A stretch of DNA of 45,086 nt, taken from positions 1-45,086 of the forward strand of contig CADCVQ010000166.1 of NCBI GenBank assembly GCA_902806175.1, read 5' to 3'. This DNA comes from an uncultured Solirubrobacteraceae bacterium (GTDB lineage Bacteria > Actinomycetota > Thermoleophilia > Solirubrobacterales > Solirubrobacteraceae). The translations under genes were made by a program, and so were the position numbers. This document shows, in pieces, positions 23,881 through 31,476 of this stretch (positions are counted from its first letter, which is position 1; each line of letters starts with the position of its first letter). The notes beneath the pieces are model-generated. The model had not been told where the DNA came from and did no database searches. It saw only the letters and a list, made by a program, of their open reading frames with translations.

Positions 23881-25176
23881 CTAGCGCCCGCGGCTGCGCG
23901 GTCGCGCGGACGCGACCGAGCGGCCCGAACCCGAGCCCGAGCCGCGCGAGCCCGAACCGGGCCCCGCGGCAGCCGCGCGTTCGCGGCGGCCCGGACGCTG
24001 CTGCGGACCGCGCGAGCGCTGACCGCCCGCTCCCCCGCCACCGCGCGTCGACGTCGGCAGCCCGCTCAGCGAGAACTCCGCGTGCAGGCCGAGGTCCGAC
24101 GCGATCTTGCTCATGTCGTGGGCCTGGTCGCCGAGCACGAACGTCACGCCGATGCCGGCGGCTCCCGCGCGACCGGTGCGACCGACGCGGTGCACGTAGC
24201 CGTCGCGGTCCTCGGGCATGTCGTAGTTGATGACGTGGGTCACGTCGCGCACGTCGATGCCGCGCGCCGCGACGTCCGTCGCGACGAGCGTGTCGACCTC
24301 GCCGCGCTCGAAGCGCGCCAGCGCCTTCTCGCGCTGGGACTGGGTCTTGTCGCCATGCATCGCGACGGCGGTAACGTAGTTGTCCTTCAGGCGCTTGACG
24401 AGGCGGTCGGCGCCGCGCTTGGTGCGCACGAAGACGATCGTCAGCCCGCGCTCGGCGTCCTTGAGCTCGTGCACGAGCGCGTCGACCTTCGCCTCGTGGG
24501 CGACCTTGACGAAGCGGTGCACGGTCTCGGCGCGCGAGGAGTCGACCGGCGGGACGTAGGAGTGCGTACGCGCGTCGGCACGCGTGTACTCGGCGGCGAT
24601 CTTGCCGGCGGTGCCTTCGAGCGTCGCGGAGAAGAACAGCGTCTGGCGCTTGTTCGGCGTCAGCGCGACGATCCGGTCGACCGCCGGGCGGAAGCCCATG
24701 TCGAGCATCCGGTCGGCCTCGTCGAGGACGAGGATGCGGATGTGCTCGAGCGACACCGCGCGGCGCTGGAGGAGATCCTCGAGGCGGCCGGGGGTAGCGA
24801 CGAGGATGTGCGCGCGGCGCGCCTGCTGGATCTGGCGCTGGATGCCGGCGCCGCCGTAGACGGCCGCGACGGACAGCGCGCGGGCGTGCGCGACGTCGGT
24901 GATGTCGTCGACGATCTGCAGCGCGAGCTCGCGCGTCGGGGCGAGGATCAGCGCGCTCGGGCGGCGGTCGGTCGCGTTGAGGCGCTCGACCATCGGCACG
25001 CCGAAGGCGAGCGTCTTGCCCGAGCCGGTCGGGGACTTGGCGAGCACGTCATGGCCCGCCAGGACGTCGGGGACGACGAGCGACTGGATGGCGAACGGGG
25101 CAGCCATCCCTCGTGCGTGCAGCACGTCGACCACCACCTTGGAGACGCCGAGATCGGCGAAGTTCTGCGAAGACAT
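23881..25176 (-). CDS. DEAD-box RNA helicase
   Basis: ATP-dependent RNA helicase of 431 residues that would remodel structured RNAs or ribosome precursors. Motifs in order: Q motif FAIQSLVVPDVL, I AKSPTGSGKT, Ia PTRELA, II LDEADRMLD, III FFSATL, IV IVFVRTKRGADRL, V ATDVAARGIDV and VI YVHRVGRTGRAG. A C-terminal tail of about 75 residues is rich in Gly, Arg and Ser (RGGGGAGGQRSRGPQ and similar), a typical RNA-binding tail. The upstream leader contains three inverted repeats (25223-25302), suggesting control at the RNA level. It is divergent from the aminotransferase. Confidence 0.95.
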   Translation of the reverse strand: MSSQNFADLGVSKVVVDVLHARGMAAPFAIQSLVVPDVLAGHDVLAKSPTGSGKTLAFGVPMVERLNATDRRPSALILAPTRELALQIVDDITDVAHARALSVAAVYGGAGIQRQIQQARRAHILVATPGRLEDLLQRRAVSLEHIRILVLDEADRMLDMGFRPAVDRIVALTPNKRQTLFFSATLEGTAGKIAAEYTRADARTHSYVPPVDSSRAETVHRFVKVAHEAKVDALVHELKDAERGLTIVFVRTKRGADRLVKRLKDNYVTAVAMHGDKTQSQREKALARFERGEVDTLVATDVAARGIDVRDVTHVINYDMPEDRDGYVHRVGRTGRAGAAGIGVTFVLGDQAHDMSKIASDLGLHAEFSLSGLPTSTRGGGGAGGQRSRGPQQRPGRRERAAAAGPGSGSRGSGSGSGRSVASARPRSRGR

Positions 25177-25222
25177 ATGGAGTTGCTCCTAGCGTGCAGC
25201 CACGTCCTGTGGCCGCAGAAGA

Positions 25223-25302
25223 TTCGGGAGATTCATCTGACCCGAACCGTGCGAAGCGCACTCCTCAAGACAAGAACCTCACGAGCGGCGGCGCCGCTCG
25301 TG
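25223..25302 (-). promoter_or_regulatory. Structured leader of the helicase gene
   Basis: Three inverted repeats are seen: TTCGGG / CCCGAA (25223-25246), GTGCG / CGCAC with a 3-nt loop (25249-25261), and a perfect 10-bp stem CACGAGCGGC / GCCGCTCGTG with a 3-nt loop (25280-25302). Read on the minus strand, the large stem is followed by AGGTTCTTGTCTTG, a T-rich run, which is the layout of an attenuator. It could instead be a terminator-like barrier between the two divergent genes. Confidence 0.45.
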
Positions 25303-25386
25303 CCACCCAAGGTAGCAACGTCCGTATCGGCAGCACGACCTCGTCGCTTGACCGCCGCCGCTCCAGACGCGCGAGAATGCAGGGGA

Positions 25387-26574
25387 ATGCCAGCGCCACC
25401 GCCCTTGCTTGCGACCCGGCTGGGCGACGTGCGCTCCTCGCCGGTGCGCGACATCCTCGAGCTCACCCAGCGCGCGGAGGTGATCTCGTTCGCGGGCGGG
25501 CTGCCCGCGCCCGAGCTCTTTCCCGCCGAGCTGATCGCCGACGCGTTCGCGCGCACGCTCGCGCCGACCGTCGCCGCGCGCGCCCTGCAGTACTCTTCGA
25601 CGGAGGGCGATCCCGGCCTGCGCGCCCTGCTCGCGCAGCGCTTCTGCGGGCGCGGCCTGCGCTGCGAAGCCGACGAGCTGCTCGTGACGACCGGCTCGCA
25701 GCAGGCGCTCGGGCTGATCGCGGCCGTGCTGCTCGATCCCGGCGACGTGGTGCTCGTCGAGAACCCGTCCTATCTGGCGGCGCTGCAGTGCTTCGGCTTC
25801 GCGGGCGCCAGGCTCGTCCCCGTCGCCTGCGACGAGCAGGGCCTCGACGTCGAGGCGCTGCCGGCGCTGATCGCCGAGCACGCGCCGAAGTTCCTCTACG
25901 TCGTCCCCACCTTTCAGAACCCGACCGGGCGCACGCTGCCCGCCGCGCGCCGCGCGCGCCTGGCCGAGATCGCCGCCGAGCACGGCCTGTGGATCGTCGA
26001 GGACGACCCCTACGGCGAGCTGCGCTACGACGGCGAGCGACTGGCGCCGATCGGCGCGCATCCCGCCGCCGGCGACCGCACCGTGACGATCTCCTCGCTG
26101 TCGAAGGTGCTGGCTCCGGGGCTGCGGATCGGCTGGCTGCGCGCACCCGGCGCGATCCTGCGCCCGCTCGCGATCGCCAAGCAGGCGGCCGACCTGCACA
26201 CCTCGACCGTCGATCAGATCGCCGCGCGGACGGCGCTCGAGATCACCGACCTCGACGCGCACATCGCCGCCCTGTGCAGCGAGTACCGCCGCCGTCGCGA
26301 CGCGCTGCTCGCCGGGCTCGCGAGCGCACTGCCGGCGGGCTCGACGTTCAACCGCCCCGACGGCGGGATGTTCGTGTGGGCGCGCCTGCCCGACGGCTGG
26401 GATGCCGCTGCGCTGCTGCGCACGGCGCTGGAGCACGATGTCGCGTTCGTGCCCGGATTTCCATTCTTCGCACTGCAACCCGACGAGCGCACGCTGCGCC
26501 TGTCGTTCACGACGCACGACGCGCAGCAGATCGCCGAGGGGCTCGCGCGCCTGCGCCGCGCGACCGCGCGATGA
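25387..26574 (+). CDS. PLP-dependent aminotransferase, class I/II
   Basis: Cytoplasmic fold-type I aminotransferase of about 395 residues, close to the 2-aminoadipate / MocR-catalytic-domain group. Seen: ISFAGGLPAPELFP, LQYSSTEGDPGLRALLA, TTGSQQALGLIAAVLLDPGD, FLYVVPTFQNPTGRTL, IVEDDPYGELRY, the PLP lysine in TISSLSKVLAPGLRIGWLRA, and LRLSFTT with the substrate Arg. No GntR DNA-binding domain is attached. The ATG at 25387 has AGGGGA directly before it, so the spacing is short. The S4-protein gene overlaps its stop. Confidence 0.92.
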   Translation: MPAPPPLLATRLGDVRSSPVRDILELTQRAEVISFAGGLPAPELFPAELIADAFARTLAPTVAARALQYSSTEGDPGLRALLAQRFCGRGLRCEADELLVTTGSQQALGLIAAVLLDPGDVVLVENPSYLAALQCFGFAGARLVPVACDEQGLDVEALPALIAEHAPKFLYVVPTFQNPTGRTLPAARRARLAEIAAEHGLWIVEDDPYGELRYDGERLAPIGAHPAAGDRTVTISSLSKVLAPGLRIGWLRAPGAILRPLAIAKQAADLHTSTVDQIAARTALEITDLDAHIAALCSEYRRRRDALLAGLASALPAGSTFNRPDGGMFVWARLPDGWDAAALLRTALEHDVAFVPGFPFFALQPDERTLRLSFTTHDAQQIAEGLARLRRATAR

Positions 26575-26792
26575 GCACGCCGCCACGCGATATCGAGATC
26601 CGCGACGAGTCGATCCGCCTCGGCCAGCTGCTGAAGCTTGCGGGCGTCGCCGACACCGGCGGCGAGGCCCGCGAGCTCGTGCAGGAGGGCGCGGTGCGCG
26701 TCAACGGCGCAGTCGAGACGCGGCGCGGACGCCAGCTGCGCGACGGCGACGTCGTCGATGCGCTGGGCGAGCGTCTACGCGTCATCGTGTGA
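26571..26792 (+). CDS. S4-domain RNA-binding protein
   Basis: Small 73-residue protein with an S4-like fold of the YbcJ type. IRLGQLLKLAGVADTGGEAR, ELVQEGAVRVNGAVETRRGR and QLRDGDVVDALGERLRV match the helix-turn-strand layout that binds structured RNA. The ATG overlaps the aminotransferase stop (ATGA), so translation is coupled. Some members act near ribosome assembly or quality control; which applies here is unknown. Confidence 0.87.
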   Translation: MSTPPRDIEIRDESIRLGQLLKLAGVADTGGEARELVQEGAVRVNGAVETRRGRQLRDGDVVDALGERLRVIV

Positions 26793-26826
26793 TCAGGTTT
26801 CTTCGCGCGCGCGAAGAACCTTCCGC

Positions 26827-27009
26827 ATGCAGCGGATCGGGGAGGGAGCCGCGCGGGTGTTCAAGACGCTCGCTGGACAGGATCGCGACGAGCCGATGGG
26901 CTCGCTTGTCTTCGCGCTGTACTTCTTTCTCCTCATCATCGCGATGATGCTGATCTTGGCCTGGCTGACGGGCGCGCCGGTCGAGTGCATCGTGCGCCCC
27001 GCCTGCTGA
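26827..27009 (+). CDS. Small single-pass membrane protein
   Basis: A 60-residue protein, MQRIGEGAARVFKTLAGQDR then DEPMGSLVFALYFFLLII and AMMLILAWLTGAPVE. The N-terminal third is soluble and charged, and about residues 29-49 form one membrane helix. No function is suggested by sequence. It lies 34 bp after the S4-protein stop on the same strand. A start further upstream in the same frame would overlap the S4 gene and is unlikely. Confidence 0.6.
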   Translation: MQRIGEGAARVFKTLAGQDRDEPMGSLVFALYFFLLIIAMMLILAWLTGAPVECIVRPAC

Positions 27010-27133
27010 GCCTCGCGCCCCTCGGCTTGCACCTGCGCGTCGGCGCGCTGGCACACTTGCGGTCGGACCCGCATGAGCATGGCCATCCAGATCGAGATCG
27101 ACGGCGGGCAGACGCGGGGCGCGGCGTAGGCGC

Positions 27134-27907
27134 ATGGCCGCACCGGCAGACCCCGTCGCCGGTCGCATGACGAAGGTCGTGCAGCGCGACGGCGGGCGCG
27201 ACGAGGTGGCGGTCGAGGAGCCGCTGGAGATCCGCGTCGACGGCGCCGCGCTGACGGTGACGATGCGCACGCCCGGCCACGACGAGGAGCTCGCGCTCGG
27301 CTTTCTGCACGGCGAGGGGCTGATCGACGGCCCGCGCGCGGCCGGCCTGAGCGATGACCTCGCCGCGAACGTCGTCGAGGTGCAGGGGCCGCTGCTGGGC
27401 GACCCGGGCGCGCGCCGTTTCTACACGACGTCGTCGTGCGGGGTCTGCGGCAAGGGCTCGCTCCAGGAGGTCGCAGTCCACGCGGCGGTGCTGGCGCCGG
27501 GTCCGACGGTGCCACGCGGGCTGCTCGCGGCGCTGCCCGAGCGGCTGCGCCAGCCGGCCTTCGGCCGCACCGGCGGGATGCACGCGACGGGGCTGTTCGA
27601 CGCCGCCGGCGAGCCGCTGATCGTGCGCGAGGACGTCGGGCGCCACAACGCGATGGACAAGGTCATCGGCCGCGCGCTGCGCGACGGGCTGCTGCCGCTC
27701 GGCGGGCAGATTCTCTGCGTGAGCGGGCGGCTGTCGTTCGAGCTCGTCCAGAAGGCGGCGGTCGCGGGCGCCCCGATCCTCGTCGGCGTCGGCGCGCCGA
27801 CGTCGCTGGCGATCGAGCTCGCGGCCGACCGCGGGATGACGCTGGCGGGCTTCGCGCGCGGGACGAGCGTCAATGTCTACAGCGGCGAGGAGCGCGTCGT
27901 ATCGTGA
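27134..27907 (+). CDS. fdhD: Formate dehydrogenase accessory sulfurtransferase
   Basis: FdhD moves sulfur from a cysteine desulfurase to the molybdenum cofactor of formate dehydrogenase. The 257-residue protein has VEEPLEIRVDGAALTVTMRT, ALGFLHGEGLI, the redox/sulfur-carrying CxxC in FYTTSSCGVCGKGS, FGRTGGMHATGLFDAAG, REDVGRHNAMDKVIGRAL and LSFELVQKAAVAGAPIL. All family blocks are present. No formate dehydrogenase or cofactor synthesis gene is in this window, so its client is elsewhere. A tiny open frame (27073-27129) lies just before it and is not supported. Confidence 0.94.
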   Translation: MAAPADPVAGRMTKVVQRDGGRDEVAVEEPLEIRVDGAALTVTMRTPGHDEELALGFLHGEGLIDGPRAAGLSDDLAANVVEVQGPLLGDPGARRFYTTSSCGVCGKGSLQEVAVHAAVLAPGPTVPRGLLAALPERLRQPAFGRTGGMHATGLFDAAGEPLIVREDVGRHNAMDKVIGRALRDGLLPLGGQILCVSGRLSFELVQKAAVAGAPILVGVGAPTSLAIELAADRGMTLAGFARGTSVNVYSGEERVVS

Positions 27908-27995
27908 GCGCAAGGATTTCACCCGGTGACCGTCGCGCGTGGTTACGATCGCACGCAGCCATGTGCATCCGCGGTATCGCGATAAGAGGATCGCG

Positions 27996-28031
27996 CTAGT
28001 GGGTCGCCCAGGAACGTTGGCGGGCCACTAG
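27996..28031 (+). promoter_or_regulatory. Stem-loop abutting the tyrosinase start codon
   Basis: CTAGTGG (27996-28002) and CCACTAG (28025-28031) are perfect complements. CGCC / GGCG inside add four more pairs after a 2-nt mismatch, leaving a 10-nt loop. The ATG follows directly at 28032. The only AGGA (28010-28013) is in the loop. The element may control translation or be an operator; no experiment is implied by the sequence alone. Confidence 0.4.
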
Positions 28032-28883
28032 ATGCCGACCGTGCCGATCGCGCCGCGCGTCCCGGCCCCACCTCTGCGATGGCGACGCAACGCGACGCAG
28101 CTCACGGCGCAGCAGCTCGCGGACCTCAGGCGGGCGATGACCCGGATGCAGGCGATCGGCGACGACCGTGGCTACATGCGCCACGCGGGCATCCACGGGC
28201 TGCCACTGCCGATTTCGTGCCAGCACGGCACGAACCTGTTCCTGCCCTGGCACCGCGCGTACCTGTACTTCTTCGAGCGCGCGCTGCGCGACCTCGTGCG
28301 AGGGATCGCGCAGCCCTTCTGGGACTGGACGACGACGCAGTCGATTCCGACGGCCTACTCGGCACAGCAGGACCCGTCCGGCGCGCCCAATCCGCTGCAC
28401 CACGGCACCTGCGATCCGCTGGCGCTGCAGCAGGCGCAGAACATGAACCCGCCGATCAACCTTCCCGCGCAGACGTCCCGTCAGCCCGGTCTGCCCGGCA
28501 CCCAGCTGCCGACGCCGCAGGACATCGACGAGATCCTCGAGATCAAGGACTTCTTCACGTTCAGCAACGAGCTCGAGTCCTGGCATGGGAGAATCCACGT
28601 CTGGGTCGGCGGCAGCAGGCACATGCGTCACGTCCCGCTGGCCGCGTTCGACCCGCTGTTCTGGGCGCATCACTGCCAGATCGACCGCCTGTGGAGGATC
28701 TGGCAGCTGCGCCACGCGCCACCGTCATTCACGAGCGGCTTCATGGGCACCGCGCTGCCGCCCTTCCCGATGACCGTCGCGCAGACGATGAACGTGCGCG
28801 CGCTGGGCTACGACTACGCCACGACCGCCGTGCGCGTGCGGGTCCCGGCGCCCACGCCGGTCGGAGGCGGAGGGGGACGCTGA
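28032..28883 (+). CDS. Tyrosinase / polyphenol oxidase
   Basis: Type 3 dicopper oxidase of 283 residues that oxidises phenols to quinones. The CuA ligands are His55 (AGIHGLPL), His65 (CQHGTNLF) and His74 (LPWHRAYLYFFERAL). The CuB ligands are His185 and His189 (WHGRIHVWVG) with the pair His213/His214 in FDPLFWAHHCQIDRLW. A Cys64 next to His65 could form a thioether, as in plant and fungal enzymes. The Pro/Gly-rich tail ends at VGGGGGR without a shielding domain. There is no signal peptide. The next gene overlaps its stop (TGATG) and encodes what looks like the missing C-terminal domain. Confidence 0.93.
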   Translation: MPTVPIAPRVPAPPLRWRRNATQLTAQQLADLRRAMTRMQAIGDDRGYMRHAGIHGLPLPISCQHGTNLFLPWHRAYLYFFERALRDLVRGIAQPFWDWTTTQSIPTAYSAQQDPSGAPNPLHHGTCDPLALQQAQNMNPPINLPAQTSRQPGLPGTQLPTPQDIDEILEIKDFFTFSNELESWHGRIHVWVGGSRHMRHVPLAAFDPLFWAHHCQIDRLWRIWQLRHAPPSFTSGFMGTALPPFPMTVAQTMNVRALGYDYATTAVRVRVPAPTPVGGGGGR

Positions 28884-29329
28884 TGGACCGCTACGTCTCC
28901 GAGCCGATCGAGATCCCGGGTGCCGAGCGCGCCGACTTCAGCCGTGCCGACATCGTGTTCGAGAAGGTCGACCACTCCGGCGAGTCGTTCACGGCGCACG
29001 TGTTCCTCAACAACCCCGACGCCGACGAGCACACGCCGCTGGACGGTGACAACGGCTACGCGGGATCATTCGGGATCTTCGGCCATGGCGGCTGCGCCGG
29101 GGATGAGGGGCACTGCGACCTGCCCGAGGACCAGAACGATCCCGAGGACCAGCGCCTCCTACACCCGCTGACGCCGCACACCAAGGTCGTGCGCGTCACG
29201 TCGGCGCTGAAGCAGATCCCCGGGCCGACGGTGCAGGTCACCGTCGTACCGGTGCTGCCGGGCGAGGACGCTCCGCAGCGCGAGGACGTGCTCTTCTTCG
29301 AGAGCTTCGACCTCACGATCTACGACTGA
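28883..29329 (+). CDS. Stand-alone polyphenol-oxidase C-terminal-domain-like protein
   Basis: Beta-rich protein of 148 residues. Key stretches are ADFSRADIVFEKVDHSGESF, TAHVFLNN, GYAGSFGIFGHGGC, TKVVRVTSALKQIPGPTVQV and EDVLFFESFDLTIYD. Layout and several positions (the AGSF segment, the HxxVRxxS..L strand and a final FESFDL strand) resemble the C-terminal shielding domain of plant polyphenol oxidases, judged by eye. In those enzymes the domain covers the copper site; here it is a separate subunit, translationally coupled to the tyrosinase. It could hold the enzyme latent or help load copper, like the caddie proteins of Streptomyces. Confidence 0.65.
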   Translation: MDRYVSEPIEIPGAERADFSRADIVFEKVDHSGESFTAHVFLNNPDADEHTPLDGDNGYAGSFGIFGHGGCAGDEGHCDLPEDQNDPEDQRLLHPLTPHTKVVRVTSALKQIPGPTVQVTVVPVLPGEDAPQREDVLFFESFDLTIYD

Positions 29330-29374
29330 CGCCGCGGCCGCGCGCTCGTCCTCGCGTGTCCCCGCTGCCGATCG

Positions 29375-29959
29375 TCAGGGCAGCACGACGAGCGGGCTCT
29401 CGAGCCCGGCGGCGAGCCCGCGCTCGCGCGCGACGATCTCGAGCATGATCGCGGTGTCGGCGATCGCGACGCCGGTGAGGTGCTCGTCGCGGCCCGCGAA
29501 GTCGTCGGCGATCGCCGCGGCCGCGGCGGCGTAGGCCTCGCCGTCGCGTGCCGCCAGCGCGCGCAGCGCCGTCGCAGTGCGCTCGAACGCGCCGCCGCGC
29601 GGCTCCATGACGTCGGCGAGCGGCGCGACCGCATTGTCGTCGCCGACGATCAGCGCAGCGACCGCGAGCACGTAGGAGGCCACCGGTGAACCGGCGGCGT
29701 CCGGATCGCCTGCAAGCGCCGCGCGCACCTCCTCGGCCGCCGGACGCGCCGTACCGCCCAGCACCGCCGCCTTCAGCAGGCCGACGAGCCGGCCGTAGCT
29801 CTTGGGCGGAGCGAGCGCCCACGAGCCGCGGTAGCGCTCGACGGCGAGTGCGTACGCCGCCGCCGCCGCGTGCGCGTCGCCCGCAAGCAGCGCGGCGTGG
29901 GCTTCGCCCTCGGCCGCGATCGCCGCCATCATGAGATCGCGATGCTCGCCCTCCTGCAT
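29375..29959 (-). CDS. Uncharacterised alpha-helical protein
   Basis: Soluble Ala-rich protein of 194 residues, almost entirely helical and TPR-like (AEGEAHAALLAGDAHAAAAA, YGRLVGLLKAAVLGG, ASYVLAVAALIVGDD). No catalytic motif is seen. It is the last gene of the operon beginning with the DM13 protein, starting 13 bp after the receiver-domain gene. Its stop converges on the tyrosinase partner gene. A scaffold or adaptor role is possible; it is not recognised further. Confidence 0.7.
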   Translation of the reverse strand: MQEGEHRDLMMAAIAAEGEAHAALLAGDAHAAAAAYALAVERYRGSWALAPPKSYGRLVGLLKAAVLGGTARPAAEEVRAALAGDPDAAGSPVASYVLAVAALIVGDDNAVAPLADVMEPRGGAFERTATALRALAARDGEAYAAAAAAIADDFAGRDEHLTGVAIADTAIMLEIVARERGLAAGLESPLVVLP

Positions 29960-29972
29960 GTCCGGGCGCAGC

Positions 29973-30338
29973 TTACGCGCCGGAGCGTCCGCGAGCGAGG
30001 ACCGCGTCGACGCCCGCCGCGAGGTCGGCCAGGCTGAACGGCTTGGCGACGAAGCCGTCGATGCCGGACTCCTGCGCCTCCTGGGCGCGCGCTGTCAGGA
30101 GGATGAACCGGATCGTCGCCGTCGCCGGATCGGCGCGCATCTGCGCGAGCATCTGCGGGCCCGTCAGCCGCGGCATCATCCAGTCGGCGACCACGAGGTC
30201 GGGATGCTCCGCCCGCGCCGCGGCAAGGCCGGCTTCGCCGTCGGGCGCCGTGCGCACGTCGTGGCCGCAGGCCTCGAGCTTGAGGCGCACGAGCGCGAGG
30301 ATGTCGGGGTCGTCGTCGACGACGAGGATACGCGCCAT
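29973..30338 (-). CDS. Stand-alone receiver-domain response regulator
   Basis: CheY-like protein of 121 residues with no output domain. Acidic residues VDDDPD (7-12), phospho-acceptor Asp in LVVADWMMPRLTG, Thr in ILLTARAQE and Lys in GFVAKPFSL are all in place. It starts 7 bp after the stop of the NqrB/RnfD-like gene, so it belongs to that operon. It may relay a signal to a partner protein or kinase elsewhere. Confidence 0.92.
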   Translation of the reverse strand: MARILVVDDDPDILALVRLKLEACGHDVRTAPDGEAGLAAARAEHPDLVVADWMMPRLTGPQMLAQMRADPATATIRFILLTARAQEAQESGIDGFVAKPFSLADLAAGVDAVLARGRSGA

Positions 30339-30345
30339 CTTCTGG

Positions 30346-31476
30346 CTACTGCGCGTTACGCGGGCCGGTCAGCCCGCGCTCGATCAGCACGAGGTCGTCG
30401 TTCGCCGTCAGCGTCGCGGTCCCGACGAAGGCCGTCAGGACGATGAGCACGACGGCAAGGCTCGCGGGCGCCAGCGCCGCGGGCCGCGGGCGGGCCGGCA
30501 GCGGGACGTCGGCGCCTTCCGCCGGCGGACTGCCCTCCTCGCCCTTGCGCCGACGCGCGAGCGCCTCGAACAGCGGAACGATCGCGCACGCGATCGTCAG
30601 GCTCGCCAGGATCGCGACCTTGATCCCGTACTCCGTCGGCTGAAAGAAGATGAGCCCCGCCGCGACGACCGCGGTGCCAGCGCCGTAGATCATGCGCGCG
30701 ACCGGCAGCTTCGGCGCGGTCGCGGGATCGGACATCATGAAGCAGACGAAGATCAGCAACTCCGGCGATGTGCAGATGTGCAGCCAGTACTCGCCGCCGC
30801 GGATCGGATCGGCATCCCAGATCGCGACGAAGCTGCGCCCGCTCGCGGCGAACGCCGCGATCAGCAGCGTGAACGGCACGAGGAACGAGAGCGCCATCGG
30901 CAGCATCCGGACGGCCCGCAGCACCCAGACGGCGCCGAGCGCGATCACGACGAGGGCGGCGATGACGGGGGCGTCGAGCGGTCCCCAGTAGAGGTACTGG
31001 GGAAACACGTGCACCGGCCCGATCACGAGCAGGACCCAGACGAGGCCGACGTTCGACGGGTTGAACCGGTGGCGCCCGCCGGGACGGACGAAGTACTTCA
31101 CGAGCAGTGCGACGCTCGCCGCGAGCAGGAAGAACTCGATGCCGTGCAGCGTCCACCAGTCCCCGTGCTTCGTCCCCGACGCGCGCAGGATGAAGGCCAG
31201 GCTGTTGCCGGTGAGCAGCGCGCTGGCGGGCCAAGCGAGCACGCCTTGGCGCCACAGCGTGACGCTCGTGTCGACGACCGCGCAGAAGCCGATCGTCACG
31301 AGGATCTGCGCGATCGAGAGCTTGAAGTCCAGGACGGTCTGGCCGAGCACCTGCAGCGTCACGATCACCGCCGACAGCTTCAGGCGCGGGTCGCCGAGCT
31401 TGGGCAGGATCACCGGGATCCGGCGGTCGCCGATCGCGAGCTGCGGCGCCCGCGGCGCTGTGGTCACGGCCGTCAC
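30346..31476 (-). CDS. NqrB/RnfD-like membrane protein
   Basis: Integral membrane protein of 376 residues with about nine helices, related to the NQR2/RnfD/RnfE family of flavin-carrying subunits in ion-pumping redox complexes. Diagnostic stretches are ALLTGNSLAFILRASGTKHG, HRFNPSNVGLVWVLLVIGPV and LIFVCFMMSDPATAPKLPVA. The covalent-flavin Thr motif of true NqrB/RnfD is not evident. None of the other Nqr or Rnf subunits is nearby. The GTG at 31476 overlaps the MFS stop (GTGA). It is likely part of a redox-linked membrane assembly with the DM13 protein. Confidence 0.78.
   Translation of the reverse strand: MTAVTTAPRAPQLAIGDRRIPVILPKLGDPRLKLSAVIVTLQVLGQTVLDFKLSIAQILVTIGFCAVVDTSVTLWRQGVLAWPASALLTGNSLAFILRASGTKHGDWWTLHGIEFFLLAASVALLVKYFVRPGGRHRFNPSNVGLVWVLLVIGPVHVFPQYLYWGPLDAPVIAALVVIALGAVWVLRAVRMLPMALSFLVPFTLLIAAFAASGRSFVAIWDADPIRGGEYWLHICTSPELLIFVCFMMSDPATAPKLPVARMIYGAGTAVVAAGLIFFQPTEYGIKVAILASLTIACAIVPLFEALARRRKGEEGSPPAEGADVPLPARPRPAALAPASLAVVLIVLTAFVGTATLTANDDLVLIERGLTGPRNAQ

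Noticed and set aside
27073-27129. 18-codon frame upstream of fdhD
   Set aside because: Too short, no ribosome site and no homology that I can see.
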